From contig OZ014422.1 in NCBI GenBank assembly GCA_963965975.1, positions 3,619,155 to 3,683,154 of the forward strand: DNA of 64,000 nt. Direction: 5' to 3'. Below are positions 55,130 through 64,000 of the stretch, piece after piece. This stretch comes from Xestospongia bergquistia. Its lineage: Eukaryota; Porifera; Demospongiae; Haplosclerida; Petrosiidae. The stretch's first letter is position 1, and each line of letters starts with the position of its first letter. The position numbers were made by a program, and so were the translations under genes. Under the pieces are notes generated by a model. That model saw only the letters and a list, made by a program, of their open reading frames with translations, was not told the DNA's origin and searched no databases.

Positions 55130-57080
55130 GATGATATAATTAGTAAAGGGTATGGTCTCACAACATACTGGTTGCAGAGGCATAAACCAATTGTAAAATT
55201 TTGGAACATTATCAGTAGGTCTACTACACCATATGTAGCCATACAAACTATCACTTAAGAGTCTTCTATCTCTTGAACTAGTTTACCAAATCCTCCATTA
55301 AGAAGACCAACCCCTGTCACATACTTACTGCGTTTGTCTTTCACAATATAGACATTGATAAAAGTGATAGTAAATCCATCAAAGATGACAATAATTTTGT
55401 TAGTGGTAAGTTTGTTATCATAATAACTAGTGACAGAGTTATAGAATTTTACCACCATTCTCGTGAGTAAATGACTAATTAAATTGTTTAAATGATGTGA
55501 ATTAATAATTTATTAAATGTAATTGTGAGATTTATTATTAAACTTCATTTTAAAGAACAGACATTCATACACTATACTGAAATTACTTTATTTAAAATTA
55601 TAGGAATAACAAAGATATTATAGTTTGCTATATTAACACATAATAGAAGCAACACCTACAATGTCGGTTTGATCCAATTTGTTAATGAATAGATTGATCA
55701 ATAAGATGTTTAAAAAGTTGAACTGGTTACTCAAGTTTATCTTGTACATCCTAAAATAGTGATATATTACAAGAATATATGAAGTAGTGCTAACTTGACT
55801 AGCCAAGTATTGTTTTGCTTGTAGTATTAGTTTCACTATTTTTAAATTGTCAATCGCTCTAGAAGACACACTCTCTATTAGTTGAGAATCAAAAAATGAT
55901 AGGAATAGGATCATGATATTTTTGACATGAGATAGCAAATTTGTCAGCAGTTTTCTCTGACTCACCAATCTGGGGAAATAACAGATCACGCAATATATAA
56001 ACTAACAATGTTATATTATTAAACAATGGACATAAGTGAACACAGTTTATGTTATATAAAACTCACAGATTGAATTAATATGTCCACTATTTCTTTAATG
56101 TACTGTAACTGTTTCTTAATATTGAATCATTTGTCCCACTCTCCTCCTTCTATGGTCTTGTCCAGATATATAGCAGTACCAACAGATATAGGGGTAAGAA
56201 AGGGGGGGGGGCAGGAGGGGCTAAAGCCCCCCATGATTTGCACTCAAACTATATACACAAAGTACTATGAACAAGAACAACTAAACCATGTCATGCTGTT
56301 ACATACACATAAGGACCGTACTGATAAATAAACTTATTAGAAATAGCTAAGGAGTTTGTTTCCTTTAACAACAGACAAATTAATTGTTTGGTTATCTTTG
56401 ATGTTTAATAATATAATGCAACTAAATTGTAAGGTCAGCCCCCCCAACTCAAACTTCATTCCTACCCCTCTGCAGTAACAGACATAGCTAATAGAAAATA
56501 TTGCTCTGATATCCCTTGTCATACCAGTTGATCTCTTTAATAATAAACTCACATGGACCATTGACCATAGCACCTCCACCAACATACTTGCCTTGATAGG
56601 GGGTAAAGTACGTTGGAGCAGCACTAGTTGCTCTAGCTGCTTTCCAGGCAGAAACCATTGAAGGACAGAAACAATAATTATCTATTGTTTAGCTACATAT
56701 TAATAATCACTGTCTGGTGGTTTTGGTTTATCTGTAATAAAATTATTAAGAATTGAATTTTAATTGGAATCTGTTCTTTGTTAACAACAGTATATATCAT
56801 TATTCTAACAAATGAATGATCATAAGTACATACTATATATCAATTATACTTTGGTTTATGGATACTGTTAAGTGGAGTGTCTCCAATTTCTCATTTTTAA
56901 ATGTGATCAAGATTATCTGTTTTTTAAGCCATATTGAGGGATGTACCAGCAATACCTGAATCAACAAATACCTCATTCTTCATTTGAAAGTACATTTGTT
57001 TCATCTTATGTCAGTGTCTTATTACCTGTATATAACAATAAGTATTAAACACTCTATCAGTACTTACTACAGCGACCTAG
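55130..57080 (-). pseudogene. Patatin/iPLA2-like phospholipase gene fragment
   Basis: Minus-strand exon-like pieces: 'MYFQMKNEVFVDSG' (about 57010-56960), 'AARATSAAPTYFTPYQGKYV' directly followed by 'GGGAMVNGP' (56640-56550), 'IGESEKTADKFA' after a TTTCCCCAG acceptor (55970-55920), and 'GVGLLNGGFGKLVQEIEDS' (55315-55259). The order LKxEVF, then ARA-SAAPTYF, then Y-V-(D)GG-NNP is that of patatin-like Ca-independent phospholipase A2, where the Asp of DGG forms the Ser/Asp dyad. Here the Asp codon reads Gly (GGG), so this copy would be catalytically dead. The Ser-bearing GxSxG exon is not seen. The last two pieces match the exons copied across 36-54 kb. Family call from motifs; joining of all pieces into one gene is inference. 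A small TIR element (56190-56469) and the gypsy insertion disrupt the area. Confidence 0.5.
56190..56469. mobile_element. Small TIR element with G-run (MITE candidate)
   Basis: Left edge AGGGGTAAGAAAGGGGGGGG; right edge, reverse complement, AGGGGTAGGAATGAAGTTTG continuing to GGGGGGGCTGACC. About 280 bp, non-coding. Target duplication not clear. Confidence 0.4.
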
Positions 57081-57144
57081 ACATCAGTAAGCTGTAGACT
57101 AGTAAAATCCATGATCAGTTATCGAGTTTTTCTTAATTATGGAA

Positions 57145-57149
57145 GGTAC
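57145..57149. repeat. Gypsy target-site duplication GGTAC, left
   Basis: Exact match to 61562-61566. Confidence 0.95.
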
Positions 57150-57353
57150 TGTTGTGTCTGTGGCCCAGCTTAGAATAGAAGAATTGAGAAAGACCGAACT
57201 CGAGTAGAATAGAAACTGGAAATGAATAAGAACAGGAAATAATAATTAAGTGCATACACACATATAATAACCATAATGATAATATTAGTAATAACAATAC
57301 ATACCATCTAATAAGTGTTGTACATGTACATAATGTAAAGTATAGTTACCACA
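57150..57353 (-). repeat. 3' LTR (204 bp)
   Basis: On the minus strand starts TGTGGTAACTATACTTTAC and ends CACAGACACAACA. Identical to the 5' LTR. Confidence 0.97.
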
Positions 57354-57365
57354 CTCCTCCCTGCT
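57354..57365 (-). promoter_or_regulatory. Polypurine tract
   Basis: Minus strand AGCAGGGAGGAG abutting the 3' LTR's TG; it overlaps the stop codon by two bases. Would prime plus-strand DNA synthesis. Confidence 0.85.
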
Positions 57366-60300
57366 AAGATGAGAAATACATAGTCGGTTCGAAACGATCC
57401 ACCGGACGGTGAGGACGTGTTGAACGACGTATGACTGGAGGTGGGGCAGGGGATGGAGCTGGAGGTAGAGCTTTAGGCATTAAAGGAAAATCCTCAAAAT
57501 CGTCACTGTGAGAATCGGGAGGACGATCAATTGAGCAATAACGAGGACGTAATTGATCAACATGTCGACGTAGAATTGAACCGTCTTGTTTCTTTACATG
57601 ATATGACAAAGGACCAGTAATTGCAATAATAGTTCCTGGGGTCCATTTATCAGTGCCTGAGTAGTTCCTTGCAAAAACATGATCATCAACATTGAAATAT
57701 CTTTGTTTCTTTCTAGCTTGTGTGTCCTGCAATTTATCATTTTTAGTAGCAACTTTCTTATGCACATCAGGATGTAGTAAATCGAGTAAAGTACGGGGTT
57801 TGTGATTAAATAGGAGTTCAGCAGGAGAAAGTCCTGTCGTAGAGTGAGGTGTAGTACGATAAGTTAGTAGAAATTGTGAAAGGTTTAAATCGATTGATCC
57901 CTTGAGCTTTTTCATTGCCAATTTGAACGTTTGAATAGCTCGTTCTGCTAAACCATTCGTGCGAGGATGGTAAGGTGATGAAGTAGTATGTTTAATACCA
58001 TTACGTGACATGAATGATTGGAATTCGTGACTAATGAAGGATGCACCATTGTCAGATACTAAATGATCTGGTAAACCATGAGTAGCGAAAATTTGTCTCA
58101 GTTTAGCAATTGTAACATCTGTGGAAGTAGAGTTCACTTTGAGAACTTCGAGCCATTTTGAATAGGCATCGATTAGTACTAGAAACATATGACCTTTGAA
58201 TGGACCTGCATGATCTATGTGTACTCTTTGCCAAGCACGGGTAGGGTATTCCCAAGGGTGAATTGGAGCTTGTGGTGGATCAGGTCGATGTAATTGACAT
58301 GTAGAACATTTTTTGACAGTTTCTTGAATATCTTTATCAATACCTGGCCACCAGACATAGGAACGTGCAAGGGCTTTCATCTTATTAATACCAGGGTGAG
58401 TGTCATGTAGGAGCTGTAGAACATATTGTCTACCTTCAGAGGGAATGACGACTCTCGATCCCCAGAGAATGCATCCGTCAATCACACTGAGTTCAGAGTG
58501 ACGTTGCATGTACGGGCGAATAGTAGGATCAGTCTCTGAATCGGATAATGTCGAAGCTGTTTGAATTGAATGTCGAATACGTGAAAGTAGTGGATCTTTG
58601 TCTATCCAAGTCTTGATGTGATTAGCCTGTATAACTGATTCAGACAAATGGTTAAGCAATAATATAATATCACCTGGGATGGGTACATATGGTAGTGTTA
58701 CCGGTAGGGGTAATCTACTTAAAGCATCTGCATTGGCCAATTGAGTACCTGGTTTGTGTTTAATAGTGTAGGAATATGCTGCAAGTGTAAGTGCCCATCT
58801 CTGAATTCGGGATGATGCGAGAATTGGAATTTGACGTGATTCATCCAGTAGGTATTGTAGTGGCTTATGATCAGAGTAAAGAGTGAAATGTAGTCCATAG
58901 AGATAATGATGTAACTTTCGCACAGCAAATACAATAGCGAGAGCTTCTTTCTCTAGCTGTGAATACTTCTTTTCAGCTAGGTTTAAAGTGCGAGAAATAA
59001 AAGTAATGGGTTTCTCGGTTCCGTCAGGCATTTGGTGACTTAGGACTGCGCCTAGACCGTAAGGTGATGCGTCACATGACAGTAGTAATGGTTTGTTACG
59101 ATCGTAGTGTACTAATAAGGATGAAGACTGAAGGAGTGATTTAGCTTCCTTAAATGCAGTGTCTTGTTCTTCTGACCATGTCCAAGGCGTGTTTTTGTGT
59201 AACAGTTTATGTAACGGAGCTAAAGTAGTAGAGAGGTTTGGGAGAAACTTGTGATAGTAGTTTAAGAGTCCCAAGAATGATTTCAGCTCAGTAGCGTTTG
59301 AGGGAGCTGGGGCTTGACTAATGGCTTTTATTTTAGAAGTGGCTGGATGTAGGCCTTGGGCGTCGATAACATGACCCAAATATTCCACGGATGATGCTCT
59401 GAAAGTGCACTTGGATTTCTTAAGGGTGAGTCCGGCTGATTCTAATCTGGTTAGGACTGAGTCTAGATTGTGTAAATGATCTTCTTCTGTAGTACCTGAT
59501 ACCAGAATGTCGTCGATATAAACACATACGTTTGGAAGACCACTTAGAAGTGATTCCATTGTTCTTTGGAAAATGGATGGAGCTGATGCGATCCCAAAAG
59601 GGAGACGTTCGTATTGGAAAAGACCCTTGTGTGTACTGATGGTTGTATAAGGTTTAGAAGCATCATCTAGAGGTAACTGGAGGTATGCATGACTAAGGTC
59701 CAGTTTAGAGAAGACAGTACCACCTGATAGAGCAGAGAATAGGTCTTCTACACGAGGTAGTGGATAAGTGTCCAATATGAGAGCTCGATTGATAGTGACT
59801 TTGTAATCACCACAAATTCTGATGGAGCCATCTGCTTTGACTACTGGGACGATGGGAGCTGCCCATGCTGAGTATGTTACCGGAGTAATGACCTTTAAAG
59901 CTTGTAAACGTTGCAATTCTGCTTCGACTTTATCTCTGAGAGCGTAAGGTACTGGACGTGCTTTGAAGTATCGAGGTTGTGATTGCGGCTCAATTAGTAT
60001 AGAGGCGGTTGTTTCTTCTAGTAACCCTAGTTCTTCACGAAATAAAATGGTGTGTTTGTTGAGCACTTTGTCGAGTTCAGAGGTAATAGGAGCATGGAGA
60101 TGATGAATTTCAGACCAGTTGAATTTAATGTGCTCCAGCCAGTTGCGACCTAAAAGACTAGGACCAGTGCCCTGTACCACTAATAAGGGTAGAGTGAAAC
60201 ATTGAGAGTTATACTGGACTTGTACATTGAGGGATCCTAAAACTTTGAGCTTTTCACCGGTGTATGTAACTAAATTAACATTAGAGGGAGTAAGGGGGCC

Positions 60301-61326
60301 TAGTACTAGGGACAGTTCATTATAAGTGTCTTCACTTACAATTGATAAGGATGCTCCTGTGTCAACTTCCATTTTTAGTTCAGACTTGTTGACAATGACA
60401 GTGACTGTGATTGGGTTGACCTTCCCAGGTAATGTAAACAGAGGGTAGGCTTCTGTGGTTGGAGAGGGAGTCCTGGGAGGAGTTGAGGCTTGTGAACCAG
60501 ACAAAGGGGAATCCTCTAAGGCGTGAGCATGGTGTCGTGGTTTACTTTGTCCATTGTTTGAGGATGTTGCTTTCTGATTAGTATGTCCATGGCTTTTGCC
60601 ACTGCTTCTACACACTTTCGCTATGTGACCTTTCTTTCCACATGCATGACATATAGCATCTAAGAATTTACACTGAGGGGCTAGGTGTTGTCCTCCACAA
60701 CGATGACATGTTGGGGGTTTAGTATGTTTCCTGACCAAATGAACTGGTTCCTGTAGTGATGATGATGATGGTCGGTTGTGAGGTCTTGACTGAATATCGT
60801 TGATGTCTCGTGCTGCTATTTCCATAGCTTGCGCTGTTTCGAATGCGGTTTGGAAAGTAAGAGAGTTCTCTTGTAGTAATCGTCTCTGGATTCTAGAATC
60901 CCTGATGCCACACACCAGACGATCCCGAAGCATCTCTTCGAGTAGTGTGCCGCTGGTAGGTGCTGCAAACTTGCAATGTTCACCAATAGACTTGAGTTCA
61001 GCAACGTATGAAGCTACTGACTCTCCTGGGTTTTGGTTGCGTGAATGAAACTTGTATCGTTGGACGGTAACCGATGGAGCAGGACTGAAGTAGTTTTGAA
61101 GAACAGTACATAAGGTGTCGTACGATTTAGTAGCAAGCGTATCTGGCTGAACAAGACTCTTTACGGTTTGGAATGTCGCTGAACCACATACTGTAAGTAG
61201 GACTGCTCGCTTCTGCTCAGCTGTCGTAATATCGTTTGCCGTAAAGTAGAATTCTAGACGTTCCTTGTAAGTCGACCATGGTTCTTGACTCGCGTTGAAA
61301 GGAGACATTTTACCATGAGTGGCCAT
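57364..61326 (-). CDS. Ty3/gypsy Gag-Pol polyprotein, uninterrupted
   Basis: 1320 codons from the first ATG (61326) to TAG (57364-57366); the frame is open back to 61356 but without an earlier ATG. Domains by residue: Gag capsid about 1-200; two zinc knuckles about 205-245, the second a canonical C-x2-C-x4-H-x4-C; aspartic protease with DTGA at 322; reverse transcriptase about 460-640 with the YIDD box at 603 (59520-59509) and FSKLDLSHAY upstream; RNase H with first Asp in SCDAS at about 752; integrase HHCC finger about 970-1010, catalytic Asp 1038, Asp 1092 and Glu 1128 (35 residues between the last two, the canonical D-x35-E), then a GPY/F-like C-terminal module and a Pro-rich tail. Gag and Pol share one frame with no frameshift or stop. 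No envelope. Protein encodes the whole copy-and-paste cycle (capsid, cDNA synthesis, integration). Confidence 0.97.
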   Translation of the reverse strand: MATHGKMSPFNASQEPWSTYKERLEFYFTANDITTAEQKRAVLLTVCGSATFQTVKSLVQPDTLATKSYDTLCTVLQNYFSPAPSVTVQRYKFHSRNQNPGESVASYVAELKSIGEHCKFAAPTSGTLLEEMLRDRLVCGIRDSRIQRRLLQENSLTFQTAFETAQAMEIAARDINDIQSRPHNRPSSSSLQEPVHLVRKHTKPPTCHRCGGQHLAPQCKFLDAICHACGKKGHIAKVCRSSGKSHGHTNQKATSSNNGQSKPRHHAHALEDSPLSGSQASTPPRTPSPTTEAYPLFTLPGKVNPITVTVIVNKSELKMEVDTGASLSIVSEDTYNELSLVLGPLTPSNVNLVTYTGEKLKVLGSLNVQVQYNSQCFTLPLLVVQGTGPSLLGRNWLEHIKFNWSEIHHLHAPITSELDKVLNKHTILFREELGLLEETTASILIEPQSQPRYFKARPVPYALRDKVEAELQRLQALKVITPVTYSAWAAPIVPVVKADGSIRICGDYKVTINRALILDTYPLPRVEDLFSALSGGTVFSKLDLSHAYLQLPLDDASKPYTTISTHKGLFQYERLPFGIASAPSIFQRTMESLLSGLPNVCVYIDDILVSGTTEEDHLHNLDSVLTRLESAGLTLKKSKCTFRASSVEYLGHVIDAQGLHPATSKIKAISQAPAPSNATELKSFLGLLNYYHKFLPNLSTTLAPLHKLLHKNTPWTWSEEQDTAFKEAKSLLQSSSLLVHYDRNKPLLLSCDASPYGLGAVLSHQMPDGTEKPITFISRTLNLAEKKYSQLEKEALAIVFAVRKLHHYLYGLHFTLYSDHKPLQYLLDESRQIPILASSRIQRWALTLAAYSYTIKHKPGTQLANADALSRLPLPVTLPYVPIPGDIILLLNHLSESVIQANHIKTWIDKDPLLSRIRHSIQTASTLSDSETDPTIRPYMQRHSELSVIDGCILWGSRVVIPSEGRQYVLQLLHDTHPGINKMKALARSYVWWPGIDKDIQETVKKCSTCQLHRPDPPQAPIHPWEYPTRAWQRVHIDHAGPFKGHMFLVLIDAYSKWLEVLKVNSTSTDVTIAKLRQIFATHGLPDHLVSDNGASFISHEFQSFMSRNGIKHTTSSPYHPRTNGLAERAIQTFKLAMKKLKGSIDLNLSQFLLTYRTTPHSTTGLSPAELLFNHKPRTLLDLLHPDVHKKVATKNDKLQDTQARKKQRYFNVDDHVFARNYSGTDKWTPGTIIAITGPLSYHVKKQDGSILRRHVDQLRPRYCSIDRPPDSHSDDFEDFPLMPKALPPAPSPAPPPVIRRSTRPHRPVDRFEPTMYFSS

Positions 61327-61340
61327 GCTGCGTTTTCCGT

Positions 61341-61356
61341 TGACCCTCGTCGCCAA
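61341..61356 (-). promoter_or_regulatory. Primer-binding site
   Basis: Minus strand TTGGCGACGAGGGTC, starting one base after the 5' LTR. The complementary tRNA 3' end was not identified. Confidence 0.8.
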
Positions 61357-61357
61357 G

Positions 61358-61561
61358 TGTTGTGTCTGTGGCCCAGCTTAGAATAGAAGAATTGAGAAAG
61401 ACCGAACTCGAGTAGAATAGAAACTGGAAATGAATAAGAACAGGAAATAATAATTAAGTGCATACACACATATAATAACCATAATGATAATATTAGTAAT
61501 AACAATACATACCATCTAATAAGTGTTGTACATGTACATAATGTAAAGTATAGTTACCACA
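61358..61561 (-). repeat. 5' LTR (204 bp)
   Basis: TG...CA bounded. Identical to 57150-57353 by base-by-base reading. No classical TATA box obvious. Confidence 0.97.
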
Positions 61562-61566
61562 GGTAC
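61562..61566. repeat. Gypsy target-site duplication GGTAC, right
   Basis: Partner of 57145-57149. Confidence 0.95.
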
Positions 61567-61950
61567 CACCTCTATAATAAATAGAAATAATGGTAACTTC
61601 CACATGGTAGTAGATTAGACCTAGAGATGGCAACTGTCTCGCCTTCCAGATAGAGGGAGGGGCTGGCTACGCAAGACTATTCACACAAATTTACACAGTG
61701 TTAATGCAATTGAAACTTTACAATGTTAATACAACAGTGTAAAGACATTGTAAAATTTACAATACATTTACATACAAATTTACAGTGTTATTCAAATTGA
61801 AAATTTACAACGTTAATTACAACAATTGTAATAAATCCATCATGGATACATTATGTATAAAAACATGGTACAAAATGAATGGAATATTTACTATTGTAAT
61901 TGTAGTATTAATCATTTTATTTATATCAATAAAACAATGAATGTACTCTT
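61567..61950. other. Non-coding flank, repeated TTTACA words
   Basis: Contains a cluster of loosely repeated TTTACAATGTTAAT / TTTACAGTGTTA motifs (61690-61830). No gene. Confidence 0.5.
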
Positions 61951-62170
61951 TGTCTCTCTCTCTCTGTCTCTCTCTCCCTATTTTTCTCTCTCTCTTTGAG
62001 GCTTCTCTCACTCTCCTTTTATCTATCTATTTCAGATTATCTGTGTCAGAGTGTGTCTGTCTGTGCGTGCATGAGAGAGACACACAGAGTGACTGTGAGT
62101 CCATCTATCTATCTATCTTTCTTTCCTTCACTTTAATAGTCTCTCTCTGTCAGTCTTTCTCTCTCTGTCA

Positions 62171-62604
62171 GTGTGTCTCCCTCTCTCTATCACATTTAAC
62201 AATGATGATATGTTAGTCAAACAGAGGAGAACAAGAAGAGCTCACACTGGTGTTGAAGAACTCACTAAACCTGTGATGATAGAGGACTACAATCAATACA
62301 TGGGTGTGGTCGATCTAAGTGATCATATGTTGCAGTCTTATGGCTATTCACATAGGTTAGCCAATTATGTAGCATTCACAGATTATTGTAGTACTAAAAT
62401 AGGACAGTGAAATGGTGGAAGCGAGTGTTCTTTCACCTAGTAGATCTCAGTCTAGTGAATGCATGGATACTACATAATATAGCTGCTGAGAAACCAATGA
62501 CTCACTTAGACTTTTCGTTAGTTGTAATGAAAGAACTTCTTGAACAAAATTTAATTATGGAAAAAAAAGATCTTTCTGTCTCCTACTCTAATTATTGCCC
62601 ATAG
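62171..62604 (+). pseudogene. piggyBac-like C-terminal fragment, inverted twin
   Basis: 'VKQRRTRRAHTGVEELTKPV', 'DYNQYMGVVDLSDHMLQSYG', stop and shift near 62408, then 'MKWWKRVFFHLVDLSLVNAW' and 'LLEQNLIMEKKDLSV'. It differs from the twin at 39502-39935 by a few residues, including Q to H in the GVD-x-x-DQ motif (here VVDLSDH). The shared broken junction shows both copies descend from one already-dead fragment. Confidence 0.85.
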
Positions 62605-62990
62605 TCATGATGTATGATATAGCTTTTTATATGACAAATTATATCATGTGATAATAATGATTGAACTAGTCTATTAGTGGTATATTAGTAATAGTTATTA
62701 TACTGGTTATCAATAAATCTACTAGTAAGAAGACAACAAATGAACAACTCAAGAACTTGCAAATCAATCCATTCCTATGTGTGATTTACTAAAACATATT
62801 CCAATATAATGTACCAGAGTCATTGGTGTGATATAACGTGTAATATGTTTTGATGTAGCATTTTTGGTTGACCTTTGACTTGATCTGTTAGTTTCACAGG
62901 TTACATTTTTTTTGAATGAAATATTAAGGTTATTTTTTATGGACCTCAAACTACTCGGCTGATGAACTTGCTCTGAGAGACTGTATTCAT
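62605..62990. repeat. Dispersed host-repeat copy, inverted
   Basis: Mirror of 39131-39500: TCTACTAGTAAGAAGACAAC, TTGACCTTTGACTTGATCTG, GATGAACTTGCTCTGAGAGA. Confidence 0.75.
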
Positions 62991-64000
62991 CTCTCTCTCT
63001 CTGTCTCTATCTATATCTCTATCACTCTTTATTTTTTTTCACTCTCCCTCTCTTTATCTCATAGTCAGTCCCTCTCTTTTATCTCTGCGTCTCTCTTAGA
63101 GTGTTTTTCTCGTTGAGTTTTACTCAAAGGTCTCTCTCACACAAAGTCTCTCAGTCTCTCTTTCTGTCTTTATCTAACTCTCTCACTCTCAGACTCTCTC
63201 TCTGTTTTTCTCACTCTCACAATCTCTCTCCTGATCACTCTCTATTTCTCTTTCTCCCTATCTCACACGCAGATTTTCTCAGAGTTTCGGCTTGGCTATC
63301 TCTCTGTGCCTATGTCTCTCTTATTTTAGGAATCTCTCTCTCACAGTCTATCTCTTGGAGTGTCTCTCTTTTACGTTCTCCCACTCACACAGTCTCTCTA
63401 TTTCCCTACATGCATGTCGTCCTCTCACATACAAACACAAACATCCTCAGAGTTTCTCTATCTCTCTCTCTCAAAATCTCTTTCTCTCAGTCAAAGTATC
63501 TCTCACTCCCTCCTTTCTCACACACACTTTCATAGTCTCTTAATATCTTTCTCAGAGAATCTCTGTTAGAGATTCTATCTCATAGTCTGTCACCCTCACA
63601 GTCTCTCTCTCTTTCTCACTCTCTGAGTCCCTATCCCTCTCTCTCTATCTCATAGTCGATCACTCTCGGAGTCCTTTTTTCTCTATTAAACACAGAGATA
63701 CACTATCAAATTCTTTCACTTTTTCTCTCTCTCACTCTCTCACATTAGAAGTCTCTCTCTCTCATACTCACAAACACAGATTCTCTCAGTCTATCTGTCT
63801 CTCCTTCCCTTACTTTAGAACTCTCTCTCTCAGAGTCTCACATTCCTTATAAATGTCTCTGTATGTCTCTCTTATTATACTCCATCTGTCTGTGTCTCTC
63901 TCCGTCATACACACACACACACACACACACACTCTCAGAGTCTCAATCTGTCTGTATGTGTTAGTATACAGTATCACACATAAACGCTTTCTCTAGCACT

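Larger units (their letters stand above)
57150..61561 (-). mobile_element. Complete Ty3/gypsy LTR retrotransposon, 4412 bp
   Basis: Structure in minus orientation: 5' LTR (61561-61358), primer-binding site, single Gag-Pol ORF, polypurine tract, 3' LTR (57353-57150), 5-bp GGTAC duplications outside. The two 204-bp LTRs are identical by eye, so insertion is recent. No envelope ORF. It interrupts the patatin-like/dispersed-repeat neighbourhood and is the only element here with every part present. Confidence 0.97.
61955..64000. repeat. Inverted duplication, arm 2 (continues past window)
   Basis: Reverse complement of 38069-40150. The last bases, ATAAACGCTTTCTCTAGCAC, match 38072-38091 inverted, so the true end lies outside. 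Includes a (CA)n run near 63910-63932, the counterpart of the GT run at 38158. Confidence 0.93.

Noticed and set aside
60800-61048. 82-aa + strand frame opposite Gag
   Set aside because: Shadow of the intact Gag-Pol frame.
61326-61356. Upstream extension of Gag-Pol to the LTR edge
   Set aside because: The extension would need a TTG start inside the primer-binding site. The first ATG at 61326 is the sensible start.
57150-61561. Idea of an envelope-bearing (errantivirus-like) element
   Set aside because: No ORF between the Gag-Pol stop and the 3' LTR: the stop overlaps the polypurine tract.

Overview
This is a non-coding-rich, AT-rich animal nuclear window, almost certainly from an invertebrate. 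It has spliceosomal GT/AG introns, some very short (about 45 bp). Its transposon fauna is that of basal metazoans: Ty3/gypsy, LINE, DIRS-like, piggyBac, hAT/ZMYM1-like, MULE/FLYWCH, pogo-like and CACTA. There is also a Roc-COR (ROCO-like) gene of a type expanded in sponges. A demosponge such as Amphimedon is my best guess; this is inference from gene style, not a database match. No tRNA, rRNA or CRISPR was seen.

Layout. 0-13 kb: degraded retroelement scraps (gypsy integrase zinc finger, DIRS-like RT), a broken piggyBac transposase (5.2-7.5 kb) and a decayed UNC13/BAIAP3-like gene with MUN and C2 exons (10.7-13 kb), with a foldback MITE in one intron. 13-20 kb: a LINE on the minus strand, split between endonuclease and RT by a 3.87-kb CACTA-ended DNA transposon. 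That transposon carries a multi-exon SAM-domain (SAMD3-like) gene beside a gutted zinc-finger transposase. 20-25 kb: an unidentified 151-aa ORF under a TATA promoter that forms one arm of a 0.7-kb inverted repeat, a Roc-COR gene lacking its P-loop, and a pogo-like transposase relic. 25-28 kb: the 5' part of a dead Ty3/gypsy element.

27.7-55 kb: a complex field of GA-rich low-complexity DNA (purines on the + strand) interleaved with copies of a moderately repeated unit. In several places that unit preserves an exon-intron-exon signature related to the patatin/iPLA2-like locus at 55.1-57.1 kb. Transposons have landed in the field: a MULE with FLYWCH (30.6-31.3), a hAT (33.9-36.7), gypsy fragments (41.6-42.4 and 42.8-44.0), a deleted hAT (47.3-48.6) and a second complete hAT (49.5-51.8). 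Because the host repeat is multicopy, unoccupied paralogous sites lie in the same window and fix the insertion boundaries of the MULE and one hAT.

57.15-61.56 kb: a structurally complete Ty3/gypsy retrotransposon on the minus strand, with identical 204-bp LTRs, a 5-bp GGTAC target duplication, a primer-binding site, a polypurine tract and one uninterrupted Gag-Pol frame with all catalytic motifs. It is the youngest object in the window and the only one that looks functional. 61.95-64 kb: an inverted copy of 38.07-40.15 kb (CT-rich now on the + strand), including the same piggyBac C-terminal fragment; it runs off the window edge.

Almost every apparent ORF in the GA/CT regions (Ser/Leu-rich on one strand, Arg/Glu-rich on the other) is a microsatellite by-product and was not annotated as a gene.
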